A stretch of DNA of 60,384 nucleotides from an uncultured Erysipelotrichaceae bacterium (GCA_945877405.1 CAMCSA010000009.1:1-60384), one strand, 5' to 3'. Positions 45,616 through 55,347 are shown, counted from the first letter of the stretch. Translations and numbers: made by a program. The notes: a model not told the origin generated them from the sequence alone.

Positions 45616-46902
45616 ATGATTGATATTAAACTCATCAGAGAAAATCCGGAACTCGTAAAGGAAAACATGCGCAAGAAGTTCCAGGATGAAAAGATTCCTA
45701 TGGTTGATGAAGTCATTGCACTGGACCAGGAAGTCAGAGAAGTCAAGCAGAAGGGTGATGCACTCCGTGCTGACCGTAATCGTATGTCCAAAGAAATCGG
45801 TGGACTTATGAAAAATGATCAGAAGGAAGAAGCAGAAAAAATCAAAGCCCAGGTTAAGGAAATGGGCGATGAAATGAAGTCTCTGGAAGAAAGAGAAGCA
45901 GTTCTGAACGAAGAAATCAAAACAAGAATGTATTCCATTCCAAACATCATTGATCCATCCGTTCCGATTGGTAAGGATGACAGTGAAAATGTTGAAAAAC
46001 AGAGATTTGGTGAACCTGTTGTACCGGATTACGAGATTCCATATCACGCAGATATTCTGCATTCTGTAAATGGTCTGGATAAGGAATCCGCTGGCAGAAC
46101 ATCTGGTGAAGGTTTCTATTATCTGACTGGTGATATTGCACGTCTTCATGAAGCAATGCTTGCTTATGCAAGAGACTACATGGTTGCTCAGGGATTCACT
46201 TATGCGATTCCACCATTCATGATTCATTCTAATGTCGTAACTGGTGTCATGTCTTTCCCGGAAATGGAAGCAATGATGTATAAGATTGAAAATGAAGATC
46301 TGTATCTGATTGGAACATCTGAACATTCCATGATCGGTCGCTTCCAGGGCCAGATTATCAAAAAGGATGAACTTCCGATCAGAATGACATCATACTCTCC
46401 ATGTTTCCGTAAAGAAGGTGGAAGCCATGGTTTGGAAGAAAGAGGTCTCTACAGAGTTCATCAGTTTGAAAAACAGGAAATGATTGTACTTTGTGAACCA
46501 GAAGACTCCATGAAGTATTATGAAGACATGTGGAGATATACAGTAGAAGTATTCAGAAACATGGATGTTCCTGTCAGACAGCTGGAATGCTGTTCTGGTG
46601 ATCTTGCTGATCTGAAAGTCAAGTCCTGTGATATTGAAGCATGGTCCCCAAGACAGAAGAAGTACTTTGAAGTAGGTTCCTGCTCCAATTTAGGCGATGC
46701 ACAGGCAAGAAGACTTGGCATCAGAGTTAAGGGAGAAAAGGGTAACTATTTCCTCCATACACTGAATAATACAGTTGTAGCTTCTCCAAGAGGTTTGATT
46801 GCTGTAGTTGAAAACAACTACAATGAAGATGGTTCAATCAATGTTCCAGAAGTATTGAGACCATACATGGCTGGTCTTGAAAAGATTACACCAAAGAAGT
46901 AA
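45616..46902 (+). CDS. serS: seryl-tRNA synthetase
   Basis: A 428-residue class II synthetase. N-terminal coiled coil about 25-105 (EVREVKQKGDALRADRNRMSKEIGG) that binds the tRNA-Ser long arm. Motif 2 in FRKEGGSHGLEERGLYRVHQFEK and motif 3 in NNTVVASPRGLIAVVENN. AAGGAG lies 6 bases before the ATG; expression is controlled by the T-box leader. Confidence 0.98.
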   Translation: MIDIKLIRENPELVKENMRKKFQDEKIPMVDEVIALDQEVREVKQKGDALRADRNRMSKEIGGLMKNDQKEEAEKIKAQVKEMGDEMKSLEEREAVLNEEIKTRMYSIPNIIDPSVPIGKDDSENVEKQRFGEPVVPDYEIPYHADILHSVNGLDKESAGRTSGEGFYYLTGDIARLHEAMLAYARDYMVAQGFTYAIPPFMIHSNVVTGVMSFPEMEAMMYKIENEDLYLIGTSEHSMIGRFQGQIIKKDELPIRMTSYSPCFRKEGGSHGLEERGLYRVHQFEKQEMIVLCEPEDSMKYYEDMWRYTVEVFRNMDVPVRQLECCSGDLADLKVKSCDIEAWSPRQKKYFEVGSCSNLGDAQARRLGIRVKGEKGNYFLHTLNNTVVASPRGLIAVVENNYNEDGSINVPEVLRPYMAGLEKITPKK

Positions 46903-46910
46903 TACATGAG

Positions 46911-46934
46911 GATGAGGGGATACTCTCATCTTTT
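46911..46934 (+). terminator. terminator after serS
   Basis: GATGAG and CTCATC form a 6-bp stem followed by TTTT; parS site 2 begins two bases later. Confidence 0.65.
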
Positions 46935-46935
46935 A

Positions 46936-46951
46936 TGTTTCACGTGAAACA
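46936..46951. other. parS site 2 (serS-ffs intergenic)
   Basis: TGTTTCACGTGAAACA, an exact match to the ParB-binding consensus, between the serS terminator and the SRP RNA promoter. Confidence 0.95.
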
Positions 46952-46971
46952 ATTGGTGAAAAATATAAAAC

Positions 46972-46999
46972 TTGAAAAAAAGAGTGAGTTGTTTATAAT
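46972..46999 (+). promoter_or_regulatory. promoter of SRP RNA
   Basis: TTGAAA (46972-46977) and TATAAT (46994-46999) are 16 bases apart, immediately before the RNA gene. Confidence 0.75.
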
Positions 47000-47003
47000 A
47001 GTA

Positions 47004-47086
47004 CTTGGCACAGCAGTCATGTTCTAACCTGGTCAGGTCCGGAAGGAAGCAGCCATACGATCCTCTGACCGCGTGTGCCATTTTTT
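47004..47086 (+). ncRNA. ffs: small bacterial signal recognition particle RNA (4.5S type)
   Basis: The conserved core GTCAGGTCCGGAAGGAAGCA (tetraloop and Ffh-binding bulges) is at about 47033-47052. Terminal pairing GGCACA (47007) / TGTGCC (47074), then six T as terminator. The length, about 80 bases, is of the short type without an Alu domain. tadA follows 6 bases after the T tract. Confidence 0.95.
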
Positions 47087-47091
47087 ATTAT

Positions 47092-47580
47092 ATGAAAACA
47101 CCGGAATACTTTATGAAAGAGGCTTTGAAGGAAGCAGTCAAAGCTAAGGAAAAAGATGAAGTGCCAGTTGGCGCAGTCATTGTAAAAGATGATGTCATTA
47201 TCGCAAGAGCTCATAATCTGAAAGAAAAGAAGCAGAAGGCAACAGCACATGCAGAAGTGCTTGTGATTGAAAAGGCAGAGAAAAAACTCGGCACATGGTG
47301 CCTGCAGGATTGTGACCTGTATGTGACTCTTGAACCTTGTCTGATGTGCACTGGGGCAATACAACTTTCTAGAATCCGAAAACTGTATTTTGGAACATCA
47401 GATCCTAAAGGTGGAACAGTCAGAACTCTTATAAATATCAAAACCATTCCCCATCTGAATACATATCCAAAAGAAATTATTCCGGATATACTGCATGATG
47501 AATGTGCAGAAATACTGACTTCCTTTTTCAAGGAAAAACGAAGAATCAGAAAACTGCTGAAGAAAGAACAGAACCACTGA
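47092..47580 (+). CDS. tadA: tRNA-specific adenosine deaminase
   Basis: A 162-residue zinc deaminase that makes inosine 34 in tRNA-Arg. HAEVLVIE gives the zinc His and catalytic Glu; EPCLMCTGAI gives the two zinc Cys. The C-terminal basic tail KEKRRIRKLLKKEQ is typical. I chose ATG 47092, which matches family starts (PEYFMKEALKEA). There is no Shine-Dalgarno: the preceding bases are the T tract of the SRP RNA terminator. Its own hairpin terminator follows at 47580. Confidence 0.95.
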   Translation: MKTPEYFMKEALKEAVKAKEKDEVPVGAVIVKDDVIIARAHNLKEKKQKATAHAEVLVIEKAEKKLGTWCLQDCDLYVTLEPCLMCTGAIQLSRIRKLYFGTSDPKGGTVRTLINIKTIPHLNTYPKEIIPDILHDECAEILTSFFKEKRRIRKLLKKEQNH

Positions 47581-47608
47581 AAACCCTGAAGGAAATCAGG
47601 GTTTTTGT
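47580..47608 (+). terminator. terminator after tadA
   Basis: AAACCCTGA and TCAGGGTTT form a 9-bp stem followed by T. A TATAAT at 47611-47616 just downstream is probably the dnaX -10. Confidence 0.85.
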
Positions 47609-47633
47609 TGTATAATCTACTTTAGGAGAAACT

Positions 47634-49346
47634 ATGGCGAAACTTGCTTTATATCAGAAATACCGTTCGACTGATTTTGATGAGGTTGTCGGACAGGAAT
47701 ATGTTGTACGATCGATTCAGAATGCAGTTCGACAGGGAAAGACAGGACATGCATATCTGTTCTGTGGACCAAGAGGTACAGGTAAGACCACTATGGCAAG
47801 GCTGCTGGCCAAAGCAGTAAACTGTACAGATCATGAACATGCACCATGTGGAGCATGCGAAAACTGTATTGCGGCAGCCAATGGTACACATCCTGACATT
47901 GTCGAAATTAATGCGGCAAATGAAACGCACGTTGAGGATATTCGAGAACTGATTGACAGATCACAGCTTGCGCCAATGATGGGAAAACATAAGATCTACA
48001 TCATCGACGAAGTACATCAGCTCTCATCGGCTGCATCCAGTGCATTACTGAAAACATTGGAAGAACCGCCGGAAAATGTTCTGTTTGTTCTTGCAACAAC
48101 AGACCCACAGAAACTTCTTCCAACTATTATTTCCAGATGCCAGAGATTCGACTTTACCAGTCTGAGAAAAGATCAGATCAGAGATCATCTGATGTCAGTT
48201 GCAGAAAAAGAAAACATTTCAATGGAGTCGGAAGCTGCAGAAATGATTGCTGAACTGTCAGATGGGGGAATGAGAGATGCTCTTTCCATCATGGATCAGT
48301 GTGCAGCATATACTGCAGATCAGATTACGATGGAAGCAATTGACAGAATATATGGTCTTACTACAACAGATGAAAAAATAGATCTTCTGTGTGATATGAT
48401 CACACATGATATTCCATCTGTTTTAACAAGAATCGATGGATACAGAAAACGTGGTATTGATATGTCACGTTTTACAGATGATATCATTGATGTTCTGAAA
48501 GAAACGGTCATCTATAAAACAACAAAAAGAGAAGATCTTCTAAAACTGATTCATGCAGATCAGGCACGCAGACTGTTTGAACATGCAGATCTGAAAACAT
48601 GTCTGCATATGGCAGATGTATTTCTGGAAACTAAAGAAAGATTTCGTCTTTCTTCCAACAGCACGACATGTTTTGAAATTACATGTCTGAAACTGGCAGC
48701 AGAAGATGAGATACCAGTATCTCAACCTGTACAGCCAATCAGACAGGTTAACAGTGAAGTTCCTGCCTATCGTGCACCTGCTCCAATTGTTTCACGTGAA
48801 ACAAAACAGGAACCGGTTGAACAGGTGAGTAAAACAGAAGAAAAACCTGTTCAGAAAGTAATAGAAGAAATCCGTTCGCTGACAGATGAAGATATTCTCT
48901 CCATTCTGGTACAATGCAGCAAACAGTCAAAGGCAGCAGATGAAACTACATTTGCACTGCTGAAAAACCACAATACAATCGATAACAGGAAGTATATCAG
49001 TGTACTGGAAAACGTACGTGTTGCGGCAAGCTGTAACGATGGAATCATTGTGATGTCAAAAGTTCAACAGATCGTCAACAGGATTAATGAATCAACAATG
49101 AATGAACAGCTGTATGAATTTATGAAGAATACAATGCAGACAGATAAGATGATCTTTGCAATTACAGAAGATCAGTATCTCAATGTAACAAAACTGTTCC
49201 GTGAAAGAATGCAGAATAAAACACTGCCTTCACCGATGAAAATCACACGATATCATCAGGTGGAAGAAGAAAAGAAAGAAGAATCACCAGCCGACAGAAT
49301 CATGAATCTGTTCGGTAAAGATCAGGTGGAAATTATTGAGGATTGA
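47634..49346 (+). CDS. dnaX: DNA polymerase III gamma/tau subunit
   Basis: A 570-residue clamp-loader ATPase. KYRSTDFDEVVGQEYVVRSI; Walker A GPRGTGKTTMAR near 44; zinc-binding CGACENC near 73; DEVHQLSSAASSALLKTLEEPPENVLFVLATTD. Domain III follows, then a variable linker and tau region. parS site 3 is encoded in the linker (IVSRETK, about residues 385-391). AGGAG precedes the ATG. Head of dnaX-ybaB-recR. Confidence 0.98.
   Translation: MAKLALYQKYRSTDFDEVVGQEYVVRSIQNAVRQGKTGHAYLFCGPRGTGKTTMARLLAKAVNCTDHEHAPCGACENCIAAANGTHPDIVEINAANETHVEDIRELIDRSQLAPMMGKHKIYIIDEVHQLSSAASSALLKTLEEPPENVLFVLATTDPQKLLPTIISRCQRFDFTSLRKDQIRDHLMSVAEKENISMESEAAEMIAELSDGGMRDALSIMDQCAAYTADQITMEAIDRIYGLTTTDEKIDLLCDMITHDIPSVLTRIDGYRKRGIDMSRFTDDIIDVLKETVIYKTTKREDLLKLIHADQARRLFEHADLKTCLHMADVFLETKERFRLSSNSTTCFEITCLKLAAEDEIPVSQPVQPIRQVNSEVPAYRAPAPIVSRETKQEPVEQVSKTEEKPVQKVIEEIRSLTDEDILSILVQCSKQSKAADETTFALLKNHNTIDNRKYISVLENVRVAASCNDGIIVMSKVQQIVNRINESTMNEQLYEFMKNTMQTDKMIFAITEDQYLNVTKLFRERMQNKTLPSPMKITRYHQVEEEKKEESPADRIMNLFGKDQVEIIED
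48788..48803. other. parS site 3 (inside dnaX)
   Basis: TGTTTCACGTGAAACA, an exact ParB consensus, lies in frame within the unstructured linker of DnaX, where it encodes VSRET with flanks. Confidence 0.95.
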
Positions 49347-49348
49347 AG

Positions 49349-49645
49349 ATGGATTTTGGAAAACTGATGGAGCAGGCGAGCAGAATGCAGGAATCTCTTG
49401 GTCGCCTGGAAGATGAACTGAATGAAACCGTATATGAAGGAAGTTCCAATGGACTTTCTGTAAAAGTGAATGGAAAGATGGAATGTCTTGAAATTCATAT
49501 TCCTGAAGAAATGATGGATGATCGTGAAATGCTGGAAGAAGTACTTCGTATTGCTTTCAATCAGGCAAGTGAAAAAGCAGATGAAGATCGTAACAGCAGA
49601 TTACGTTCAGCTGCAGGGGGACTGGGTATTCCAGGATTGAAATAA
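49349..49645 (+). CDS. ybaB: YbaB/EbfC nucleoid-associated protein
   Basis: A 98-residue DNA-binding dimer. FGKLMEQASRMQESLGRLEDELNE, then SVKVNGKMECLEIHI and AFNQASEKADE match the family throughout. Genes of this family lie between dnaX and recR in most bacteria. The ATG at 49349 (GAGG upstream) is preferred to an overlapping TTG. Start-stop fused with recR (TAATG). Confidence 0.95.
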   Translation: MDFGKLMEQASRMQESLGRLEDELNETVYEGSSNGLSVKVNGKMECLEIHIPEEMMDDREMLEEVLRIAFNQASEKADEDRNSRLRSAAGGLGIPGLK

Positions 49646-50241
49646 TGTATCCACAGAGTTTACAGAATCTTATTGGTGCATTCCGCAGACTCCCTGGTGT
49701 TGGTGAAAAGACAGCAGAACGTTATGCCCTGTCTGTCATTGATATGAATGAGCAGGATATCATGGCTTTTTCAAAAGCATTATCGGATATCCGTACGCAT
49801 CTGAAACACTGCAGTATATGTGGTAATCTTTGTGAAGATGATAGATGTTCCATCTGTTGTGATCACAGCAGAGATGCAAAGACAATTTTTGTTGTTCAAT
49901 CTGCAAAAGATATCATGGCAATGGAAAAAACAGGGGAATATAAAGGTGTGTATCATGTTCTGAATGGACTGATCTGCCCATCAAAGGGTATCATGCCGGA
50001 TAATCTGAATATTGATTCACTTGTGCAAAGGGCAGCAGATGCGGATGAAATCATTCTTGGTACAAATACGACAATGGATGGTGAAACAACATCCATGTAT
50101 CTGCACAGACTCTTACAGGAACAGTATCCTGGTCTCAATATTACGAGAATCGCACATGGGCTTCCAAGTGGAGGACTACTCGATTATGCCGATGAAATGA
50201 CACTGGCGCATGCCCTGTCAGATCGTCGTTCAATGAAATAA
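49645..50241 (+). CDS. recR: recombination mediator RecR
   Basis: A 198-residue DNA repair protein. HhH near the start ([17 protein letters not shown]), zinc finger [16 protein letters not shown] at about 53-68, TOPRIM with [24 protein letters not shown], and Walker-B-like tail [18 protein letters not shown]. Works with RecF and RecO. Confidence 0.98.
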   Translation: MYPQSLQNLIGAFRRLPGVGEKTAERYALSVIDMNEQDIMAFSKALSDIRTHLKHCSICGNLCEDDRCSICCDHSRDAKTIFVVQSAKDIMAMEKTGEYKGVYHVLNGLICPSKGIMPDNLNIDSLVQRAADADEIILGTNTTMDGETTSMYLHRLLQEQYPGLNITRIAHGLPSGGLLDYADEMTLAHALSDRRSMK

Positions 50242-50255
50242 AAAGGAGAAAAGAA

Positions 50256-51923
50256 ATGAACACAGATTTACAGATTGCTCAGGCAGCTTATTTGGAAAAC
50301 ATCCATACGATAGCTGAAAAAGCAGGCATCGCAGAAAACTATCTCGAATTATATGGTAACGACAAGGCAAAGGTCAAAGATGAACTGATGGATGCCATCT
50401 CTGAAAGACCGGATGGCAAACTGATTCTTGTGACTGCCATCAACCCGACAAAGGCTGGTGAAGGTAAGTCTACAACAACAATCGGTCTTGCGGATGGTCT
50501 TGCAAGAGAAGGAAAGAATGTCATGGCATGTCTGAGAGAACCATCCCTTGGTCCGGTATTTGGTCTCAAGGGTGGAGCTACCGGTGGTGGTTATGCTCAG
50601 GTTGTACCAATGGAATCCATTAATCTGCACTTTACAGGTGATATGCACGCTATCACTTCTGCAAACAACCTGATTGCTGCTGTATTGGATAATTCCATTT
50701 ATCAGGGTAATCCTCTGAATATTGATCCGGAAAAGGTTGTATGGAAAAGATGCATGGATATGAATGACAGAACATTACGTTCCATCACAATTGCACAGGA
50801 AAAGAAGACAAACGGTGTTGAAAGAAAAGACGGCTTTGTTATCACGGTTGCTACAGAAGTCATGGCGATTCTGTGTCTTTCTAAAGATATTCATGACTTT
50901 GAAGAACGTATCAGCAAGTGCATTGTTGCATATACATATGATGGACAGCCTGTTACTGTCAAAGATATCAAGGCAGAAGGCGCTGCTACCGTATTAATGA
51001 AGGATGCAATCAAGCCAAACCTTGTTCAGACACTGGAACATACACCTGTATTCATTCATGGTGGACCTTTTGCCAATATCGCACATGGATGTAACTCTGT
51101 CATCGCAACTAAGACTGCACTCAAGCTTGCAGATTATGTTGTAACAGAAGCAGGATTCGGTGCTGACCTTGGTGCAGAGAAGTTCCTTGATATCAAGTGC
51201 AGAGCTGCAGGACTGAAACCGGATGCAGTTGTCATTGTTGCGACAGTACGTGCATTAAAGATGCATGGTGGTGTGGAAGCTGAAGATCTTGGTGAAGAAA
51301 ACGTGGATGCAATGCTAAAAGGTGCAGAAAACCTTGCTAAGCATATCGATTCCATTTCCAAGTTCGGTGTCCCATATGTTGTTACGATCAATAAGTTTGC
51401 CAAGGATACACCAGCAGAAGTTGAAGCACTTCTTTCCTGGTGTGAAGAACACAATCATCCTGTTGCTCTGGCTGATGGATGGGCAAAAGGTGGTGCAGGC
51501 ATGAAGGAACTTGCTGACCTTGTAACTGAAGCATGTGAGAAAGAAAACAGTTTCCATCATCTGTATGATGTCAATTCTTCCATTGAAGAAAAGATCAATA
51601 CAATCGCAACAGAAATCTATGGAGCGGATGGCGTTGAATTCTCCGATGAAGCAAAGGAAAAGATTGCTCTGTTTGAAAAGTTCGGTTGGGATCATATGCC
51701 TGTATGTATGGCTAAGACACCAAACTCTTTAACAGATGATGCAAAGATCAAGGGTCGTCCATCCGGATTTACGATTCATGTCAGAGATCTGAATGTATCA
51801 GCAGGCGCAGGATTTGTTGTTGCCTATACAGGTAATATCATGACAATGCCAGGTCTGCCTAAAGTTCCTGCAGCAGTAAATATGGGTATTGATGAACAGG
51901 GAGAAACATACGGACTGTTCTGA
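50256..51923 (+). CDS. fhs: formate--tetrahydrofolate ligase
   Basis: A 555-residue enzyme making 10-formyl-THF from formate, THF and ATP in one-carbon metabolism. The P-loop-like [23 protein letters not shown] is near 57; [44 protein letters not shown] and [21 protein letters not shown] are family hallmarks. AAAAGGAG precedes the ATG. Confidence 0.98.
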   Translation: MNTDLQIAQAAYLENIHTIAEKAGIAENYLELYGNDKAKVKDELMDAISERPDGKLILVTAINPTKAGEGKSTTTIGLADGLAREGKNVMACLREPSLGPVFGLKGGATGGGYAQVVPMESINLHFTGDMHAITSANNLIAAVLDNSIYQGNPLNIDPEKVVWKRCMDMNDRTLRSITIAQEKKTNGVERKDGFVITVATEVMAILCLSKDIHDFEERISKCIVAYTYDGQPVTVKDIKAEGAATVLMKDAIKPNLVQTLEHTPVFIHGGPFANIAHGCNSVIATKTALKLADYVVTEAGFGADLGAEKFLDIKCRAAGLKPDAVVIVATVRALKMHGGVEAEDLGEENVDAMLKGAENLAKHIDSISKFGVPYVVTINKFAKDTPAEVEALLSWCEEHNHPVALADGWAKGGAGMKELADLVTEACEKENSFHHLYDVNSSIEEKINTIATEIYGADGVEFSDEAKEKIALFEKFGWDHMPVCMAKTPNSLTDDAKIKGRPSGFTIHVRDLNVSAGAGFVVAYTGNIMTMPGLPKVPAAVNMGIDEQGETYGLF

Positions 51924-51942
51924 TTGACAGAAAGAAAAGAAG

Positions 51943-52842
51943 ATGAGTTCAATAGCATACACGGCGGATGAAAACATGCTGGAATATCACAGATTGTGCA
52001 GAAATCGCACAATCCTTTTCTGGCGTCTTTCCAATAAAAGAAAGTTTGCAGATTTCAAAAAAGGTGATCTGCTGTTCTTCTATTCCCGTCCGATGCATGG
52101 CAGAAGAAAGGGACTCGTCGGATATGCACATTACGATTCAACCAAACGCCTGACGCTGACACAAATGTGGAACCGTTATGGAGAGGCAACCGGGTATGAA
52201 AACATCAGCAGACTTTCAGATGCTATATCCAGAGCTGCCAAAGGTGAAATACCAAAACAGATGAGCTGTCTGTATCTGACAGATGTCGTATTCTTTCTGA
52301 CACCTGTCTATGCAGAAGAAGCTGGAATACAGCTTCCTGCCAATCTGGAAAGCTATACCTATCTGGATCGATCAGATCCGGGAGTTACAGTCAATATTCT
52401 GAAATGTGCTGCAAAACATGGCATTGATTTATGGAGTGCTGACCCGACAAGGAAACCGGATGAAATCTTCCATGAGGATGTCATTCGACATCAGCTTGCC
52501 ATGATCCATAAGAATATCGGCGTAGAATCCGGATCGGAAAGAGAAAGAAATGCGGCGCACAGACTTGCCGCAAAGCAGATTTTGAATGAAGAGTGGGAAC
52601 TGATCAGAGGTTCTCTGACAGACTGCATTAAAACAGATAAGAAAAAAGTGGAAATCATGCTGCCATTGACATATCAGGCAAATGACAGAGATGCACGCAT
52701 CCGTGAATTGTTCGGAAGAATGTATCTGTATCGTCTGATGGCGAGCAAAATCGGATTTGAACGTAAAATCTGTTTTTCCGTATGTTCAGACAGAAATACG
52801 GATGACATAACAGAACTGGTGGAAACAATCAATCATGAGTGA
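51943..52842 (+). CDS. protein of unknown function, possible PUA/EVE-like N-terminal domain
   Basis: I do not recognise this 299-residue cytosolic protein. The first 100 residues (ILFWRLSNKRKFADFKKGDLLFFYSRPMHGRRKGLVGYAHY) look like a small beta-barrel in which a 'KKGDLLFFY' strand and 'GLVGYAHY' strand recall PUA/EVE-type nucleic-acid or modified-base readers. The C-terminal half is helical and charged (GSERERNAAHRLAAKQILNEEWELIRG). It overlaps mnmG by 8 bp and so is co-translated with a tRNA-modification gene. Function unassigned. Confidence 0.75.
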   Translation: MSSIAYTADENMLEYHRLCRNRTILFWRLSNKRKFADFKKGDLLFFYSRPMHGRRKGLVGYAHYDSTKRLTLTQMWNRYGEATGYENISRLSDAISRAAKGEIPKQMSCLYLTDVVFFLTPVYAEEAGIQLPANLESYTYLDRSDPGVTVNILKCAAKHGIDLWSADPTRKPDEIFHEDVIRHQLAMIHKNIGVESGSERERNAAHRLAAKQILNEEWELIRGSLTDCIKTDKKKVEIMLPLTYQANDRDARIRELFGRMYLYRLMASKIGFERKICFSVCSDRNTDDITELVETINHE

Positions 52843-54715
52843 TTTTGATATAACAGTAATCGGGGGAGGTCATGCCGGTATTGAAGCGGCACTGGCTGCA
52901 GCCCGTACAGGAAAAAAGACATGTCTTCTGACACTGTCAAAAGAAAATATTGGTAAGATGCCATGTAATCCGTCCATTGGAGGACCTGCCAAAGGCATTG
53001 TTGTCCGTGAAATTGATGCCTTGGGTGGTCAGATGGGAATTACAGCTGACAAAACTGCATTGCAGTTTAAGATGCTCAACAGTGCGAAAGGACCAGGTGT
53101 CAGAGCATTGCGTGTGCAGTCTGATAAGATTGCCTACAGCAGATATATGCAGAATGTATGCATGCATCAGGAAAACCTGACAGTAATGGAAGGAATGGCA
53201 GTAAAACTCAATGCGGAAAATGGTAAGGTAACAGGTGTAACCCTGTCAGATGGATCCTTTATTTCTTCAACGATTGTCATATTGACAACCGGTACCTACA
53301 TGGCTGGTGTCAATATGATTTCCGATGAAGTCAAAGAAGGAGGACCGGATCTGGAAAAGACAACATCTGACCTTTCTGCTTCCTTACGTGACCTTGGTAT
53401 TGAAACGTTCCGTCTGAAAACCGGAACACCGCCAAGAGTGCTGACATCTTCCATTGATTTTTCAAGAACGCAGTATGAACCTGGTACAGAAGGATTTCTC
53501 CGTTTTTCTGAAACAACACAAAGAGAAGATGTCCTTCCTTATGAAAAACAGGTTCCATGTTATCTGACTTATACAACACAGGAAACACACGAGCTGATCA
53601 TGAACAACCTCAACCGTTCTTCTATGTACTCTGGTGTTGTGAAAGGTGTTGGACCAAGGTACTGCCCATCCATTGAAGATAAACTTGTACGCTTCAAGGA
53701 CAAACCAAGACATCTGCTGTTTCTTGAACCGGAATCTCTGCAGATGGATACAACTTACATTCAGGGATTTTCAACCTCCTTACCAAGGGATATTCAGGAA
53801 AAAATGGTTCATTCACTGCCTGGGTTTGAACACAGTATCATCAGAAAATATGCGTATGCGATTGAATATGATGCGATCTATCCGGTACAGATGAAACCGA
53901 CATTTGAGTCTAAAATCATTGAAAATCTGTTTACAGCCGGTCAGGTAAACGGCACTTCCGGTTATGAGGAAGCTGCTGGTCAGGGATTGATGGCGGGCAT
54001 CAATGCTTCTTTGAAACTGGAAGGTAGAGAACCGATCGTATTTGGCAGAGATGAAGCCTATATCGGTGTTCTTGTGGATGATCTGACAACGAAAGGAACA
54101 TTGGAGCCATATCGACTTCTAACAAGCCGATCTGAATTCAGACTTCTGTTAAGACATGATAATGCAGAAGAAAGACTGATCCAGTATGGCAGATATGCCG
54201 GACTGATCAGTGATGAAAGAATGGCACAGTATGAAAGAAAGATGCAGGCCTTATCTGATCTGAAAGAACATCTTTCTTCCACAAAGTTTGAGATGGATGA
54301 TCCTGCAGTCAATGCCTATATGAAGCAATGTGGCTATGATGAAACAGAACATCGTGGAATCAATGGAATGGATCTGGTTAGAAGACCGAATGTGGAATGT
54401 GAAAAACTGTTATCTGCCATTGGTGAAACAGTAGATCCGTTTATTGCCGGTAAATGTGATATTGATATCAAATATGCAGGCTATATTGATAAGGCAAGAA
54501 GAGAAGCAGATAAACTGAAAGCAATGGATTCCATCATTCTTGGAATGGATTTCAACTATGATGAAGTAGATAATCTTTCTCTTGAAGGAAGAGCAAAACT
54601 GATAAAATACAGACCTGCCACTATGGGTCAGGCAAGCAGAATCTCCGGTGTCAATCCGGCGGATATTGCTGTACTGGCAATCGCAATTCGCCAGGGAAAG
54701 GGAAAAAAAAGATGA
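52835..54715 (+). CDS. mnmG: tRNA uridine-5-carboxymethylaminomethyl modification enzyme MnmG (GidA)
   Basis: A 626-residue FAD protein that with MnmE modifies U34 of certain tRNAs. FAD site TVIGGGHAGIEAALAAARTG at 6-25; PCNPSIGGPAKGIVVREIDALGGQMG; FRLKTGTPPRV; GQVNGTSGYEEAAGQGLMAGINA. mnmE is not in this window, although in many bacteria it lies next to mnmG. Overlaps the next gene by 4 bp. Confidence 0.98.
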   Translation: MSDFDITVIGGGHAGIEAALAAARTGKKTCLLTLSKENIGKMPCNPSIGGPAKGIVVREIDALGGQMGITADKTALQFKMLNSAKGPGVRALRVQSDKIAYSRYMQNVCMHQENLTVMEGMAVKLNAENGKVTGVTLSDGSFISSTIVILTTGTYMAGVNMISDEVKEGGPDLEKTTSDLSASLRDLGIETFRLKTGTPPRVLTSSIDFSRTQYEPGTEGFLRFSETTQREDVLPYEKQVPCYLTYTTQETHELIMNNLNRSSMYSGVVKGVGPRYCPSIEDKLVRFKDKPRHLLFLEPESLQMDTTYIQGFSTSLPRDIQEKMVHSLPGFEHSIIRKYAYAIEYDAIYPVQMKPTFESKIIENLFTAGQVNGTSGYEEAAGQGLMAGINASLKLEGREPIVFGRDEAYIGVLVDDLTTKGTLEPYRLLTSRSEFRLLLRHDNAEERLIQYGRYAGLISDERMAQYERKMQALSDLKEHLSSTKFEMDDPAVNAYMKQCGYDETEHRGINGMDLVRRPNVECEKLLSAIGETVDPFIAGKCDIDIKYAGYIDKARREADKLKAMDSIILGMDFNYDEVDNLSLEGRAKLIKYRPATMGQASRISGVNPADIAVLAIAIRQGKGKKR

Positions 54716-55347
54716 ATTATCAGGATGTTGTATCCAATGTAAAAGTATATGGATTTGAAGATGCTGTCAAAGGTGCAAAGTATTCCTATGCAACAGATAT
54801 TGATCAGGTAACTTCTGAAATAACAAAGACGACGGAATCTCTAGCCGGAAGCCCTGCCGGAAGTGGCCATGATCAGTTCATGACAGGTATTATCGTTCAG
54901 TTTGACCTGACTTTTTCCAATAAGGCATGGGTAGAGGCAGAACGTTACAAGTTTCTGAACTTTGTATCATCACAATCTACAATGCACAGAATTACAAAAT
55001 TTAATCTGGACGAAGTATATATGGAATATACAGATCCACGTATTGTAGCAATCATGAAGGAAAAGGTTGCAGAATATAATGCGCTGATGAGTAAAATAAC
55101 AGCAGAAAAGGAAAAAGGAAATGATGTCAGTGATCTGAGAAAGGAAGCAGACCGCAGATATCTGGAAATTCTTTATTCCAATCCTGCTGGATTCCGTCTT
55201 ACCGCAAAGATGACGACAAATTATCGTGCGCTCAAGACAATCTATCACCAGAGAAAGGATCATCGTCTTCCGGAATGGAAAGCATTCTGTGCATGGGTGG
55301 AAACTCTGCCATATGCATATTTCATTACCGGAAAAACTGCAGAATAA
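54712..55347 (+). CDS. unknown protein, possible degenerate ThyX-like fold
   Basis: A 211-residue protein translationally coupled to mnmG (ATGA). QFDLTFSNKAWVEAERYKFLNFVSSQSTMHRITKF followed much later by TTNYRALKTIYHQRKDHRLPEW is reminiscent of flavin-dependent thymidylate synthase (ThyX): the two segments would correspond to the RHRxxSxNExSxRY region and the C-terminal arginine-rich helix. The ThyX signature itself is not conserved, so catalytic function is doubtful. Similar proteins occur in phages and Bacillota. Function unassigned. Confidence 0.6.
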   Translation: MNYQDVVSNVKVYGFEDAVKGAKYSYATDIDQVTSEITKTTESLAGSPAGSGHDQFMTGIIVQFDLTFSNKAWVEAERYKFLNFVSSQSTMHRITKFNLDEVYMEYTDPRIVAIMKEKVAEYNALMSKITAEKEKGNDVSDLRKEADRRYLEILYSNPAGFRLTAKMTTNYRALKTIYHQRKDHRLPEWKAFCAWVETLPYAYFITGKTAE

